Origin: Iris pallida
Taxonomy: Eukaryota; Streptophyta; Magnoliopsida; Asparagales; Iridaceae
Length of the DNA: 64,000 nt
Direction: 5' to 3'
NCBI GenBank assembly: GCA_029216955.1
Contig: JANAVB010029819.1
Location: forward strand, 40,005,753-40,069,752
Part shown: positions 37,485-49,480 of the stretch, in pieces
How the letters are laid out: each line of letters begins with the position of its first letter
Position numbering within the stretch: position 1 is the first letter of the stretch
Translations under genes and position numbers: made by a program
Notes under the pieces: model-generated
What the model saw: the letters and a program-made list of their open reading frames with translations, nothing else
Told to the model about the DNA's origin: nothing
The model's database searches: none

Positions 37485-37596
37485 TGCAGAGTTAGAAGAC
37501 TTGTAGATAAAAGGATATATGCTTGGTTCCCAAAGACTAACTTTTCAGGACCCTCAAGAACTCGGGTACCAAAGGTCACATCTACTCTTGATGTAG

Positions 37597-40500
37597 GTGG
37601 ACCTTCCCTCCTCAACTGAAAGTAAGTGGATTCTCGATAGTGGATGCTCGCGACATATGACGGGAGACGCAAACCTTTTTGCATCACTATCGATGAAGAG
37701 AGAAGGATACGTATCCTTCGGTAACAATCTCAAAGGGCACATTATAGGTAATGGTATCATTGGTCATCCTCCCTCTCCTGTAATAAAGGATGTCTGCCTA
37801 GTGACCGAGTTAAAGCATAACCTGCTCAGCATTAGTCATCTTGCTGATCATGGATATGACATTAACTTTGGACAAAACAGTTGCTACATCTATGATAGGT
37901 CAACAGGAGATATTGCTTTTGAAGGGAAAAGAGAGGATAACATCTATATTTTCTATCTTTCTATAAATACTAACAATGCAGGTAGATGTTTATATGCCCA
38001 CAAAGACGAACGACTACTTTGGCACCAGCGTCTTGGTCACGCCAACATGGATGCTATATCCAGGCTTTCTACCAAGAAGCTAGTGAGAGGATTGCCTGAC
38101 ATCACATTCAAAAAGGACACGGTATGTGCCGAATGTGAACTAAACAAAGCAACAAAATCCTCGTTTCATTCCATCAACTCTGTAAGTACTACTAGACCCT
38201 TGCAACTACTTCATATGGATTTATTTGGTCCTAGTAGAATAGCTAGCCTTGGTGGCAAACTGTATGTATTTGTTATTGTTGATGATTTTTCGAGATTTAC
38301 TTGGGTTTTCTTTCTCGCTAATAAGAGCGATGCTATTTCTGCTTTCAAAGTTTTTGTAAAGAAAGTTCAAAACGAAAAAGGCTACATGATTACTCGAATC
38401 CGAAGTGATCATGGAGGCGAATTCGTAAATTATGATTTTGAAAGTTTTTGTAATGCAAATGGTTTTGATCATGAATTTTCTTGTCCTAGAACTCCTCAAC
38501 AAAATGGTGTTGTGGAGCGGAAGAATAGAACTCTCGGCGATATGGCCAGAGTCATGTTGAATAAATTTTCACTTCCGAAATACTTTTGGGCAGAAGCTGT
38601 TAGTACAGCATGCCATATTTTGAATAGGGTGCTGATTCGTCCCATTACGAAGAAAACACCCTATGAGCTTTGGTTTGGGAGAACCCCCAATGTTTCTTAT
38701 TTTAAAGTTTTTGGTTGTAGATGTTTTATCCTTAACACCAAAGACAACTTAGGCAAATTTGATGCCAAAGCTGACGATGGTATCTTTCTTGGTTATGCCG
38801 CCAAGAGTAAGGGATATAGAGTTTTCAATAAACGCTCACTTATTGTGGAAGAGTCAACAAATGTGACTTTTGATGAAGACAACAGTGCAGCAAGTACTCT
38901 TGATGATGACGTTGAGCCATCAACTTCTACTCCAATGAATACTTCAACCGAAACTAATTCTCTGGAGGGTTTGCCTAAGAAATTCTCTTTCAAACCTTCT
39001 CATCCAGAAAATTTAGTTATAGGAGAAGTTTTACGTGGAGTAACTACTAGATCATCACTAAGAGACTCTGTTGCTAGCACTGCCTTCATTTCACAAGTAG
39101 AGCCTAAAAACATTTCTGAAGCTTTTAATGATGAATTTTGGATTTCTGCTATGCAAGAAGAACTCAACCAATTCGAGAGAAGCCAAGTATGGGAACTCGT
39201 TCCTAGACCGGTTAATCACTCTATAATTGGTACTAAATGGGTTTTTAGAAACAAAGTAAATGAAGATGGTTCAGTCACACGTAACAAAGCTCGTCTAGTA
39301 GCTCAAGGATACAACCAAGAGGAAGGTATCGACTACGATGAGACGTATGCTCCTGTTGCTAGACTAGAATCCATTCGGATGCTTTGTGCTTTTGCTAATT
39401 TTCAAAACTTTAAATTATTTCAAATGGATGTGAAAAGTGCCTTTCTGAATGGTTTTATTAAGGAGGAAGTTTATGTGAAACAACCTCCTGGCTTTGAAAA
39501 TCACAAATTTCCCGACCACGTGTTCAAGCTAAAGAAAGCACTTTATGGCCTCAAACAAGCCCCCAGAGCTTGGTATGAAAGGCTAAGTAGCTTCTTACTT
39601 GAGAAAGGTTTTTCAAAAGGGAAAATTGACACTACACTGTTTATAAAATCTTTTAAAGACACTATTTTGTTGATTCAAATTTATGTTGATGATATTATTT
39701 TTGGGTCTACTGATGAAACTCTTTGTCAAGAATTTGCCAAGTGTATGCAGACAGAATTTGAGATGAGCATGATGGGAGAGCTCAACTACTTTCTTGGCCT
39801 GCAAGTAAAGCAACTGGCAAATGGAACTTTCATCTGTCAATCGAAGTATACCAAGGACATGCTGAAGAAGTTCGACCTTGACAACGTCAAACCAATTAGC
39901 ACGCCAATGGCTACTTCAACCAAACTCGAACCAGATGAGAGCGGCAAACCCGTTGATCAACGTAAGTATCGAGGTATGATAGGCAGCTTACTTTATTTAA
40001 CTGCTAGTCGCCCCGATATCATGTTTAGTGTTTGCCTATGTGCTAGATATCAAGCAAATCCTAAGGAATCTCACATGACCGCGGTTAAGCGTATCTTTCG
40101 ATACCTTAAGGGTACGGTTACAGTGGGCCTATGGTATCCCAAGTCAACATCATTTGACCTCATCGGTTACTCTGACGCTGACTTTGCTGGATGCAAGGTC
40201 GACCGTAAAAGTACGAGCGGCACGTGTCATTTGCTAGGAAAGGCTTTAGTCTCATGGTTTAGCAAGAAGCAGAACTCTGTCGCACTATCCACAACAGAAG
40301 CTGAATACATAGCAGCTGGGCGTTGTTGTGCACAGATTCTGTGGATGAAGCAAACCCTTGAAGACTATAAGTTATCTTTCATGCATATTCCTATATTCTG
40401 TGACAATACTAGTGCCATCAATTTGACTAAGAACCCTGTCTGCCACTCACGCACTAAACACATTGAGATCAGACACCACTTTTTGCGTGATCATCAGCAA

Positions 40501-40635
40501 AATGGCACGATTAACTTAGATTTTATTGACACTGATCATCAGCTAGCAGATTTCTTTACTAAGCCATTATCCGAAGAGCGCTTCAATTTTCTTTGTCGTG
40601 AACTCGGAATTTTGGATGAAGCAGTTATAAGTTGA
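37597..40635 (+). CDS. pol: Copia Pol: protease, integrase, reverse transcriptase, RNase H
   Basis: The open frame begins after a TAG at 37594 and has no natural ATG at its start, so it must be expressed as a Gag-Pol fusion. It is +1 relative to gag, and the two frames overlap at 37597-37617. Protease: [14 protein letters not shown] at residues 11-24. GAG-pre-integrase [13 protein letters not shown] near 139 and CAECELNKA. Integrase DDE core: DLFGPS near 207, RSDHGGEF near 270, [10 protein letters not shown] near 303. Reverse transcriptase: [32 protein letters not shown] near 696. RNase [10 protein letters not shown] near 858, STTEAEY near 900, CDNTSA near 935. It ends [11 protein letters not shown]...ELGI, a normal Copia C-terminus. 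All catalytic motifs look intact. About 1,012 residues. Confidence 0.95.
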   Translation: MDLPSSTESKWILDSGCSRHMTGDANLFASLSMKREGYVSFGNNLKGHIIGNGIIGHPPSPVIKDVCLVTELKHNLLSISHLADHGYDINFGQNSCYIYDRSTGDIAFEGKREDNIYIFYLSINTNNAGRCLYAHKDERLLWHQRLGHANMDAISRLSTKKLVRGLPDITFKKDTVCAECELNKATKSSFHSINSVSTTRPLQLLHMDLFGPSRIASLGGKLYVFVIVDDFSRFTWVFFLANKSDAISAFKVFVKKVQNEKGYMITRIRSDHGGEFVNYDFESFCNANGFDHEFSCPRTPQQNGVVERKNRTLGDMARVMLNKFSLPKYFWAEAVSTACHILNRVLIRPITKKTPYELWFGRTPNVSYFKVFGCRCFILNTKDNLGKFDAKADDGIFLGYAAKSKGYRVFNKRSLIVEESTNVTFDEDNSAASTLDDDVEPSTSTPMNTSTETNSLEGLPKKFSFKPSHPENLVIGEVLRGVTTRSSLRDSVASTAFISQVEPKNISEAFNDEFWISAMQEELNQFERSQVWELVPRPVNHSIIGTKWVFRNKVNEDGSVTRNKARLVAQGYNQEEGIDYDETYAPVARLESIRMLCAFANFQNFKLFQMDVKSAFLNGFIKEEVYVKQPPGFENHKFPDHVFKLKKALYGLKQAPRAWYERLSSFLLEKGFSKGKIDTTLFIKSFKDTILLIQIYVDDIIFGSTDETLCQEFAKCMQTEFEMSMMGELNYFLGLQVKQLANGTFICQSKYTKDMLKKFDLDNVKPISTPMATSTKLEPDESGKPVDQRKYRGMIGSLLYLTASRPDIMFSVCLCARYQANPKESHMTAVKRIFRYLKGTVTVGLWYPKSTSFDLIGYSDADFAGCKVDRKSTSGTCHLLGKALVSWFSKKQNSVALSTTEAEYIAAGRCCAQILWMKQTLEDYKLSFMHIPIFCDNTSAINLTKNPVCHSRTKHIEIRHHFLRDHQQNGTINLDFIDTDHQLADFFTKPLSEERFNFLCRELGILDEAVIS

Positions 40636-40690
40636 GACTTACTTGCGTAAATATCGAGTATATTTTGATTCTTTTATGACAAATTTATTA

Positions 40691-40803
40691 TGGGTACAAG
40701 CCGAAAGGGTCCTTCTGACAAAAAGGCGTAAAAGCCTAAGCGACACGGTGCACTAGTCCTCAGGACTACCGCTAGCTGGGATCCGGCCCCTGCAGCTAAC
40801 CCA
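40691..40803 (+). other. Conserved noncoding module, copy B (possible structured RNA)
   Basis: It starts 55 nt after the pol stop and matches 1594-1713. Pairings are TGGGT (40691-40695) with ACCCA (40799-40803), TAGTCC (40754-40759) with GGACTA (40763-40768), TAGCTG (40773-40778) with CAGCTA (40793-40798), and AGGC (40724-40727) with GCCT (40734-40737). The TAGTCC hairpin differs in sequence from copy A but can still pair. Confidence 0.6.
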
Positions 40804-40964
40804 TGGCAAATTTGAAATACTGAATTACAATATATTTCCTTATTTATTATATGGTTTGTTACGATTTATTATTGCCAAATTGATCTTCCTAAAGTTCATT
40901 CTGACCATTGTGAATCTCTCTATGTACTTTTTTGGGTTTATCAAAATTGTATCTCTTTTTGTTC

Positions 40965-40984
40965 AACACTTAATCATTTTTCAG
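40965..40984 (+). promoter_or_regulatory. Candidate splice acceptor upstream of Copia ORF3
   Basis: A polypyrimidine stretch ending ATCATTTTTCAG could accept a spliced ORF3 messenger. This is based on sequence shape only. Confidence 0.3.
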
Positions 40985-41367
40985 CCTGACTTTTGTTCTG
41001 GACCACTGATCCAGAACTCGGGCAGAACTCTGCCCCTAACAGAGTTCGGGCCGAGTTCGGTCCCTAGGTTCCAGAATCGGGATCTGGCTCTGCCGTTGGA
41101 TCTACTCTAATCCAATGGTCACTATTCTACCCGACCAAAGACAAAGCCCTACTTTATGTCGGGATTCCTTCTCTTTCCTCCCATATTTCCTCCTTCTTCA
41201 CCTCTCCAAACTCCTTCCTTCAAACCCTAACCCTAGTTTTTGATCTAGAGTGCTCCATTGCTCCTCAAAACCAAGGGAAAAGGGTTTCTCATCATTCTCT
41301 TCTACTGTTTGGTATTACTTTGAGGTATCATTCTTGTCTTCTATACTTCACTCTATCAATTGTTTTT

Positions 41368-42621
41368 ATGGCTCCTCGCTTGTTCAATCGTGGAAAGAGA
41401 ATTCGAACTGAGAGTGTTTCATCTTCGGATACTCCTCCGACGAATGAACAAATCATTGAACAACTTCAACCACCTCATCCGTTGTTCAACCCACCTCGTC
41501 CTCGAAACCATTCTACCTATGACAACCGATTGTTTGTTTCACTAGAAGCCTCAAACAACTGGTTCAGTGACTATCGGAATCGTCAGGTATTCGCAGGACA
41601 TCCTATTAATTTTTCTATCTTTTCTCAATATGATTCCTTGTTTCATGACCTCTACTTTGATGAGCTTGTCACTTCCACTTCTGCCATCTATCGTCATGCT
41701 GTCCAAATGTTCTATTGTAATTTAACTTTTGATGCAACACACATCTATTCCCGGGTTGCCGGTATTGATATCGCATTCAATAATTCTGAGTTGGGGGATT
41801 TTCTTGATCTTGTTAATCTTGATGCTTGGAATAAACTTGTGGAAGCACGTCAATTTCAATTTGTTGGCGATACTTCTCTTGAAGGATTCAAGGAGGAATT
41901 ATGTGCTCCTAACATAAGTCCTCGCAAACTTATGGCCAAGCATCTCAACCCCTACTTCTATGAGCTTCACCGAATGGTTTTTAACACCATCTTACCCAAG
42001 GCTGGCTCAACAGATGAAGTCACTTATCTTGAGATCTCCGCCTTATATCATCTCCACTATCGTATTCCATTCAACTTTCCTCGGACTATGATGGATTGGA
42101 TGATCAACTGTCGGAAGAAACCAAGAGCTTTGGTTTATCCTCTCTATCTTCCTTTAGTTTTTCGTGCTTTCATCATTCCTATCCATGATTGTCCGTTCCT
42201 GCCTGCACCTGCTTTTCTATCCAAAGCACGACGCCTTCAGCCTGTCGTTGCTTCTGAGTCATCTGAGCATTCTGCTGATGAGGAGCCTGACGCCCCTCCT
42301 CTTGGTCAGGATGCACCACCTCCACCTGCCACTCTTGACTCCATCCAGACCATGCTCCGGGAACGTTTCGACTTGGAGGACGATCGGTGGGCTCAGATGG
42401 ACTACCGCACTACCCTGCAGATGAGTGCACTTAGCAACTCGCTGCATGATATTCGGTACTCCATGTCCCATCATCCTGCTATGCCCATTCCCATGCAGCG
42501 GGATCCCGATCGTGAGGGTTATCGCATTGATGATCCGTGGGTCTTGCGTTACCTGGATCCGGGTGCTGCTTTTGTGGATCCCAGACGCTCAGACACTCCC
42601 GGACCATCTCGTGCTCTGTGA
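41368..42621 (+). CDS. Copia third ORF, putative plant transposon protein domain
   Basis: The ATG at 41368 (MAPRLFNRGKRIRTES) is preferred over the in-frame ATG at 41320, because MAPR-type basic starts are usual for this protein and the upstream codons lack character. The protein is 418 residues with a central globular region resembling the 'putative plant transposon protein' domain found as an extra ORF in SIRE-like and other elements: FVSLEASNNWFSDYRNR, HAVQMFYCNLTF, SRVAGIDIAF, LGDFLDLV. An acidic/proline linker and a C-terminal tail follow. I see no signal peptide or membrane segments, so an envelope role is not supported. Function is unknown. The frame is intact, consistent with the young age. 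Confidence 0.8.
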   Translation: MAPRLFNRGKRIRTESVSSSDTPPTNEQIIEQLQPPHPLFNPPRPRNHSTYDNRLFVSLEASNNWFSDYRNRQVFAGHPINFSIFSQYDSLFHDLYFDELVTSTSAIYRHAVQMFYCNLTFDATHIYSRVAGIDIAFNNSELGDFLDLVNLDAWNKLVEARQFQFVGDTSLEGFKEELCAPNISPRKLMAKHLNPYFYELHRMVFNTILPKAGSTDEVTYLEISALYHLHYRIPFNFPRTMMDWMINCRKKPRALVYPLYLPLVFRAFIIPIHDCPFLPAPAFLSKARRLQPVVASESSEHSADEEPDAPPLGQDAPPPPATLDSIQTMLRERFDLEDDRWAQMDYRTTLQMSALSNSLHDIRYSMSHHPAMPIPMQRDPDREGYRIDDPWVLRYLDPGAAFVDPRRSDTPGPSRAL

Positions 42622-42870
42622 TAGAGATTGGCTACTATCTGCTGCTGCTGCTACTGATGATGATCTTAGTTACTTTTGATTTCAGTTATTTAGTTTCTTA
42701 TGGATTTATGTAGCTGGTTTTATGTACTCTGTTTATGGTTGACCACTTGGTTTGGTGGATGACATTATCTGTCTTTATTATCATTTTATTTCAGTGACTT
42801 ATTTTGCTTAGTATTTCACTGTTTCTTCTCTGCTTGGTGTGGTTGCATTACTATTCATTGCTTCTTTATA

Positions 42871-43228
42871 TTGCTAACTGCCAAAAGGGGGAGAAATAAT
42901 GTATATTTTTGTGCTTGTTTTGCTTTTGGGAGATATTATCTATCAGGCTACTGGTTCTATGCATTCGTATATCTGTGTATATCTGTACTTCTTGCTCTGG
43001 AAAATATTATCTATCAGATCACAGGTACTACGCACTTTGTACGGGGGAGAGCTATAGCTTCTAGCTCGACACCGTTCATGGTTTACGGGGGAGCTATTTT
43101 TCTCTTAGCTCAGGCATCGTTTATGGGGGAGCTATGTTACAATGAAGCTATGTTACAATCAACTGTGTCCAGGTATGAATATTGAAATATACATATATTA
43201 TTTTGTCAATTATCAATATGGGGGAGAT
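42871..43228 (+). repeat. Repeated polypurine-tract-like motifs ending in the Copia PPT
   Basis: GGGGGAG occurs at about 42887, 43044, 43087, 43126 and 43220. The last (ATGGGGGAGATT) directly precedes the 3' LTR and is the functional polypurine tract by position. The intervening sequence repeats GAGCTAT and TAGCT words. No coding function is supported. Confidence 0.75.
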
Positions 43229-44175
43229 TGTTGACACAAAGTCACAGTCAACCAAATATTGACTACATTGACCAAATAATATTTGTATTAATTCAATACG
43301 ACACACGACGACTGCATTCAGTTCAAGACAGATGACAGCTCAGTCTCCGGCTCTCAGTGTGTTCTGGAGTCTGTATTTTTTAATTTCATTGAGTCTAGAT
43401 TTATGTACTCTGAGTCTTGCTGAGCTCTTGGAACTTAGTCTATAACCTACCCAAAATCCCAAGCTCCACTGAACCAAAAACTGCCCACTGGTCCCCTTAG
43501 AACCACTCTGTGCTCTGGAGACAGAGTTCGGGCCGAACTCTGCCTCCACACAGAGTTCGGGCCGAACTCTGTCCCCTAGAAATCAGGAACCCTAATTTTA
43601 GGGATAGCTGGTTGCTAGTTGTCCAACGGCCAAATTTTTGAATTTTCCTACCCGAATTCTGGCCGAATTCTGCCTATAAAAACACTATAAATAGGGCATG
43701 AATTCTCTCATTTCAATCCATCCAATCTTCTCTTCTCTTCTCTCTTATAAGCTCAATAAGCCATACCCTTCCCATCTACTAGCCACAAGCCTCCTAAGTC
43801 TCGAGTGCTCAGCATCTCTCAGTTAGGATTCTTGTGCAAGAGTTGAAGAAGTCGCTTGGACAATTCCAAGCAAATCGCCACTGCGATCCTCTGTTAAGAA
43901 GTTGACGTGCTCTTCTGAAGAAAAGGCACGGGTTGTAAACTACTATTTCACAAATAGTGGATTTAATCCTGAGCTAGAGTTCTCAGGCCTGGACTAGTCC
44001 TCCACGAGGGAAACCAGGTTAAAATCGCTGTGTTTGCGTATGCTCTTTTGCTCTTTATTTATTTTCCGCACTTTACTCTGATTATTGATTGTTGGTGAAA
44101 GAGTTAATTTTTAATTGGCTATTTTTCTATATAAACTCTATTCACCCCCCTCTAGAGTTGCCAAACTGTTCTTCA
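43229..44175 (+). repeat. Copia 3' LTR
   Basis: 947 bp, identical to the 5' LTR except for C at 43302. It is followed by the target duplication ATATG. Confidence 0.97.
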
Positions 44176-47100
44176 ATATGGATATCCAGTGAGACTGGAA
44201 CTTGACCCTTGAGAGTTATAGACTCGACCCTATTTAATGCTAAATGACTTTCATGCCTTGTCACCATTAATGACGATGGTTATTTGACTAATTGATCATG
44301 CGTTCCTAGTTGGAACTAAGAGACTGACTAGTCGTCTTATTAAAATAAATGAATGAGACACGTTCATGTTATGAACTATTGCAATCGACTGGCTGATCCC
44401 GAATATTGACATACATGCACATGCAGGCTTCAATCTATTTATTTAATTATTTATTTATTTATTTTCTACAAAAGAAGCATGTGTACTTTATGGTCAAGGC
44501 ATGATTACCGGGGTTAGATTTGATTGTTGCATTACGCTATGTAAGACCTGCAACCTAACAGCACTGGTATCGTTGTAGAGTTGAGCATATCGTACCCTGT
44601 ACGAAAGTACTCATTTGAATGACCATGATCCACGGCATGGGATTTCACTCAACGTAGGGAATATTAAGTTAAATAAAATAATGATTGCATGGAGAGAATG
44701 GATTCCCGAGTTCTTACATGGCAGCCCCCTTGGGACGAATAGTACCCGACGGGCCGGCTAGTTCCCACAGATACTGTAAATCTGCCACACGGGCAGGGAA
44801 CAGTATCTGCTTTTATTATTATTGTATATTGTATATTGACGGGCGTCCTGCTAGGACTCGTCTAATTCATGCATGGCGCACATGATTGACTGGATAGACT
44901 AGCCTTGCTCGCACATAGTAAGAACTGAGGAATCTTTATTACATTATTCCAGGATAACTTGGGACGCACAATAGCAAGCCGTAGAATTTGATTGGCCGTT
45001 CAAGATGATTTGTTTGTGTACTGTACTACTCTGTTACCTAACTGGGATGGTCAGAATGTCAGGACATGACGGGCCAACTTCTGTCCTTGTTTGGTTGGGA
45101 GGTTGGTTCGAAGTGTCGTGATGTGATGTGAATCCTAGTAGCAAGCAGAGATCTATTATTATATTCTTTTACTTACTGGTTTATGTCCTTCAGATCGTCC
45201 TTCCTTGTGGTACTTGCTATTAGAGGTCTAATCTCTCTGGTTTTGCATGGCCAGATTTAGAGCCGGTGCCCGAGGATCCAGCGTACTTCTACCTCCAAGA
45301 TGGTCAATACTAGAGGCATGATTGCAGGAGGACTCGAGTGGGTTCCTTACTTCACCACTCATTTTTTTATTTACCTTTATACTTAGCCGTTTGGCACCGA
45401 CATGTTAGTCGGATTGTCTTGTACTTACTTTTACATGATTGTAATTAAGTCAGACTGCAGCTGATAACAATTGTGTATACTTGCTATATCATCTGGCTAT
45501 ATTTTGTAAAGCCAGATCTCAAGAACATTTTGACTGAGCGTTTGGGACGCCTTACTGCTTTATTTTATATGTTCTCTATTTCTGTTTCCTTGCTTGAATG
45601 ATTGAGACAATAGATGTGAAATGACCATAGTAAGACCTTTATGTAGTATGCACCCCCTCGTCTGGTTAGACAGCATTGATCGTATTATACGGTATTCATC
45701 TACCCGTAATACGTAGCTGGCTGAGTCATTCCCCCGCTCTCCAGTATTCTGGTTCTGGGGCGTGACAATACTCTACTACACAAATAGGTTTTTTCCTTTC
45801 CTGGCTCATTGTCCCTCATCCTCCGCATATCCATTCTTATTTTCCTGATACCTCGTTTGAATGAACCAATGATACTCTCAGGGACAACCGATTCTAGATC
45901 TTATACAATTATCTGACCCAAGAAATGTGGTTCAGAATATTGAATATGTCCTAGTTGCTCTGTTCTTGGGCACATGTACAAAAATGGGTCCGATCCAGCC
46001 CCTACCAAGTCTCAACTGGACTACTCCCCAACTCGACCAACTGATACCTTACCTTCTTCCTATAGAAGCAGTATCTAACACTGCTATATTGTGGGACAGC
46101 CTAATCCTCAACTAAAAGTTGTACTCTCTGTTACTCACCTAGGTTGGTTTCTAATTCCTTTACTGAACCAACTAGGTAACCCTAGTATATGCAAGTGCAC
46201 ATGTATACCATGACCCCTTCTCCTTTCTTGCATACAGGTATCTACCTGTATGTATCTGAACTCTCGTTTACTCGATAGTTCTCATACTTATGTCCCCCAA
46301 TTCCTTGATACTCTTCTATTTTACTGATACTCTAGTATACACAGGTCCACCATGCACTTGTAGATTTGAACTCGCTTGGGTACCTACCTACTGTTACTAG
46401 ATATTTTCTATCTTGCACATCACATCCGAGCCCATGTTTTTGGGATATAGATGGATACTAAAAGGCACAACCCCCAATCGATACTTTCCATGCAGCTGAT
46501 ACAAGGTTGGTAAACGGACACATTAACCTAATAGGCACCACTGATATCCTCAAGTGTGGTTTGGTATGTGACAGGATGAAGCACCCATACTATATACATC
46601 AGTGTACCCCTCTAGAGTTTTACCCCATATCTGTCATGGTCGCACTGTTTAGATACAGGCATCTGTATCTGCCAGGTTGACTCATATCCTACACATTTAA
46701 GTCTATCATGCCTCCCTGTTTCTCAAAGACTTTGTACCCTTACTTGAACTTACATGGTCACTTATGATAGATGATATAAGGCTAATGTATCAGTATATGG
46801 GCGGATACTCTATCAAAATTATCATGCTGGTTTGTGACTGGTACTAAGATGTCTACCCATTACTATAGTCGAAATTCGATGACTAGAGGTGGACTTGATA
46901 CCAGATCTGAATGGGTATCCGGTATGAAACCAATTGTCTACCATCGAAATTTGATTCTTGGGTCGAGTACAACATCGGTATCGAACTGATAATAAGATGT
47001 TATACGCGCCACCGCGATATTAATATGGTACCAAGTTGCTAATGAGTTACTAAGCGGCCTCGTCCCTTTTTACTGACCTATAGAAACCTCCGATCTAATA

Positions 47101-47369
47101 CTCTGAAATCATGGAGGAGATACATGGGTTGGGGACATGACCATATACCCTTCTCCATGATTTTGTTGCTGCCACTAATGCGCGATACTCGACTAAGGTA
47201 TCAGTGGTTTTATGGAGAATTAATTCAGAATGGATGCAACCAAAACAAGGTAAGAACATATAACAGATCACTTCATGTATCGAGCAATATTTGTAAACAT
47301 GGCTTTGGTGCCTAAGCTGCTAACCTAACCCAAGGTCTACTACAAAGGAGAGAGATTTCGAGCCCTTAC

Positions 47370-47490
47370 ATCTCGAAGAGTTCCTGCATGTTGCAACCGT
47401 GTAGGCAGCCTTGAGATGAGGAATCCTCAAGGCTTGCAAGGATGATGATCTGCTTAGGGTTTGTGGGAAGGATTTGTAGTCGGTTGCCAT
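47370..47490 (-). other. LTR leader segment with 40-codon open frame and splice donor (E1 5' LTR)
   Basis: Same 121-bp segment as 29137-29257, open from the ATG at 47490. Here the exon end reads AGAT|GTAAGG, so the donor is weakened at the last exon base. Confidence 0.5.
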
Positions 47491-48927
47491 CTCCCCTATA
47501 TATATCTAGTGTTTAGATAGGATCAATAGGAAGAATAGATAAAGAAAAAGGATTTGAATTTCTTATGGTTTATCCTACTTAATAGGAATGGTCGAATCTG
47601 TTATTTGAGATCAACTAAAAACAGGGGTTTATCAACGGCTACAGCTTCTGTTGAATTTAAAAGAACCAAATTTACGTTAAAGCCCTAGAGAAATAACATT
47701 TTTGCATAAAAGGAAGTTACTTTTCCTTTATTGGTATTTTATGTAAAGAGCCCTAGTCAATTAAATGAACTAATTCAAGAAAAGGGATAGTAAATAAAAA
47801 GAAAAACGATCAAGGGGTTTACACCTGAATATAACTAAGTCACAACTAACAATCGGAACAATCTGATACCAACTGAATATAAGTACTAGACTAAACTATG
47901 CACCCTCTACTGAGCTAAATGCTCTTCAGGCTCCTGAATGTCACCCTCATATGCCCCATAGAAGGTAGGACAGTCATTATCATCATCTGTAATATTTTTA
48001 ACAAGTCCAGTCAGGACATGAACGAGCACAATACATCTCACGGAGTTCATATCATGTTAGGAAATATAAAGCGTACAAAAGAGTAAGATACATGGACTGT
48101 AAGGAAATATATATAAAAATGAGAAAGATTTGATAACTGAAAATATCAATATACATGATAAGTACGAACTGTAAGTAACCCGTGATTTTAGAGCATGAGA
48201 TGGTTATATAAACGGGTTAGGAAAATGCAAGGGTAACTCCATCATACGTGAGTGTACAATGGATATATACAAGATTTTTAAAAGATTTCACAAGATGGAA
48301 TTTTGATCACATAATCATTTCCTACTCCCCCTCCCCAGTCAATACACAAGGATCCAGTCAAGTTACGTTACCTTGCACAAGAGGTTTTTATCATGTTCGC
48401 TCACGTGATCATGAGAGGACAAGATTGCACAAGAGTATACATAAATAGAGGTGTACATGAAATACAAGATGTTCGTGAAAAGCACATGACAACTGTATTT
48501 GATGCACCCCGAGGGGAATAACATCGTATGACAAGATCCATAGGGTACCAATCCGTGATAATAACGTGACAGCATCATGTAAAGTAATCTAGAGCAAGAA
48601 TATAAATCCTAACAAGTATGAAATGATCAGAGAATTTACTCGCATGTGATCTGAATGTATGTGAGAATATAATATTCGAGATGAGGTATCTGACTCCTAT
48701 TTAGAGAAACACAAGTTAAGATGTATACAGGGGATGATAAATGAAATGTACAATGCATCTATATGATTTCTAGGTCAATCTAGGTCAAAGTCAACTCTTG
48801 GTCAACGAAAGTCAATTACACTAGTCAATTAGGCCAATCCTAGTCCAAACAAATCTTACTAGGCCTAACCAGGCCTAGTCTAGCACTCAAGGCTAGACAC
48901 AAGCAAAGCACCAATATCACCCAAGGC

Positions 48928-48995
<68 letters not shown>
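48928..48995. repeat. (TA)n(CA)n microsatellite in the E3 5' LTR
   Basis: TA tract followed by a CA tract; the E3 3' LTR has pure TA here (11532-11613). Confidence 0.93.
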
Positions 48996-48997
<2 letters not shown>

Positions 48998-49186
48998 CTC
49001 AATTGGCATAGCCTATAACTTAATTAGCAATAGACATATATACAATACATTGCATATAAACACTCATGCCTACATCTATTATTTATCATTGCATTCATAT
49101 ATAAACATATACATCTTGCATTTAGGCTTGCATACATACATTATACATACATGCAAAAATATATTATCTATCATTGCATATATCAA

Positions 49187-49480
<294 letters not shown>

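Larger units (their letters stand above)
34479..44175 (+). mobile_element. Very young SIRE-like Ty1/Copia element, 9,697 bp
   Basis: Two 947-bp LTRs differ at one visible position (T at 34552, C at 43302). The flanking duplication ATATG (34474-34478 and 44176-44180) is perfect. It has a tRNA-iMet primer site, gag, a full set of pol domains, a third ORF between pol and the 3' LTR, and a polypurine tract. The order and the extra ORF fit the SIRE/Maximus lineage. Gag and pol are separated by a stop and a frame change. It is inserted in solo LTR S1 and is the innermost and youngest layer of the nest. Confidence 0.97.
33179..45767 (+). mobile_element. S1: solo LTR (about 2.9 kb without the Copia) inserted in the E1 5' LTR
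   Basis: The ends are TGTCACTCCCC... and ...GGGGCGTGACA, short inverted repeats typical of Gypsy LTRs. They are flanked by a perfect duplication ATACT (33174-33178 and 45768-45772). The E1 3' LTR shows the empty site (CATGTATACTCTACTAC near 27530). Removing the nested Copia (34479-44175) and its duplicated ATATG leaves 2,887 bp. It carries no coding region. A TATA-like CCTATTTAAAGC near 33465 and the CT-rich sequence after it suggest plus orientation. Positions 44181-45767 are its right part and hold no gene I recognise. Confidence 0.88.
25649..47823 (-). mobile_element. E1: non-autonomous Gypsy (TR-GAG-like) element inserted in the E3 5' LTR
   Basis: LTRs of 3,941 bp (25649-29589) and about 3,938 bp (31292-47823 after removing S1) flank a 1.7 kb interior with only a minus-strand gag region. 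The perfect 5-bp target duplication CCTGA is at 25644-25648 and 47824-47828. The pre-insertion sequence survives in the E3 3' LTR (AAGTCCTGAATATAAC near 10466). The family is the same as E2 on the opposite strand. The LTR copies visibly differ by several percent or more, so E1 is much older than the Copia inside it. Confidence 0.92.
31292..47823 (-). repeat. E1 5' LTR, interrupted by solo LTR S1
   Basis: Positions 31292-33178 and 45773-47823 together form the LTR (about 3.94 kb), colinear with 25649-29589. It ends ...GGGTCGTGACA on the minus strand. A decayed primer site follows at about 31268-31285 (compare E3 25329-25346). Confidence 0.9.
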
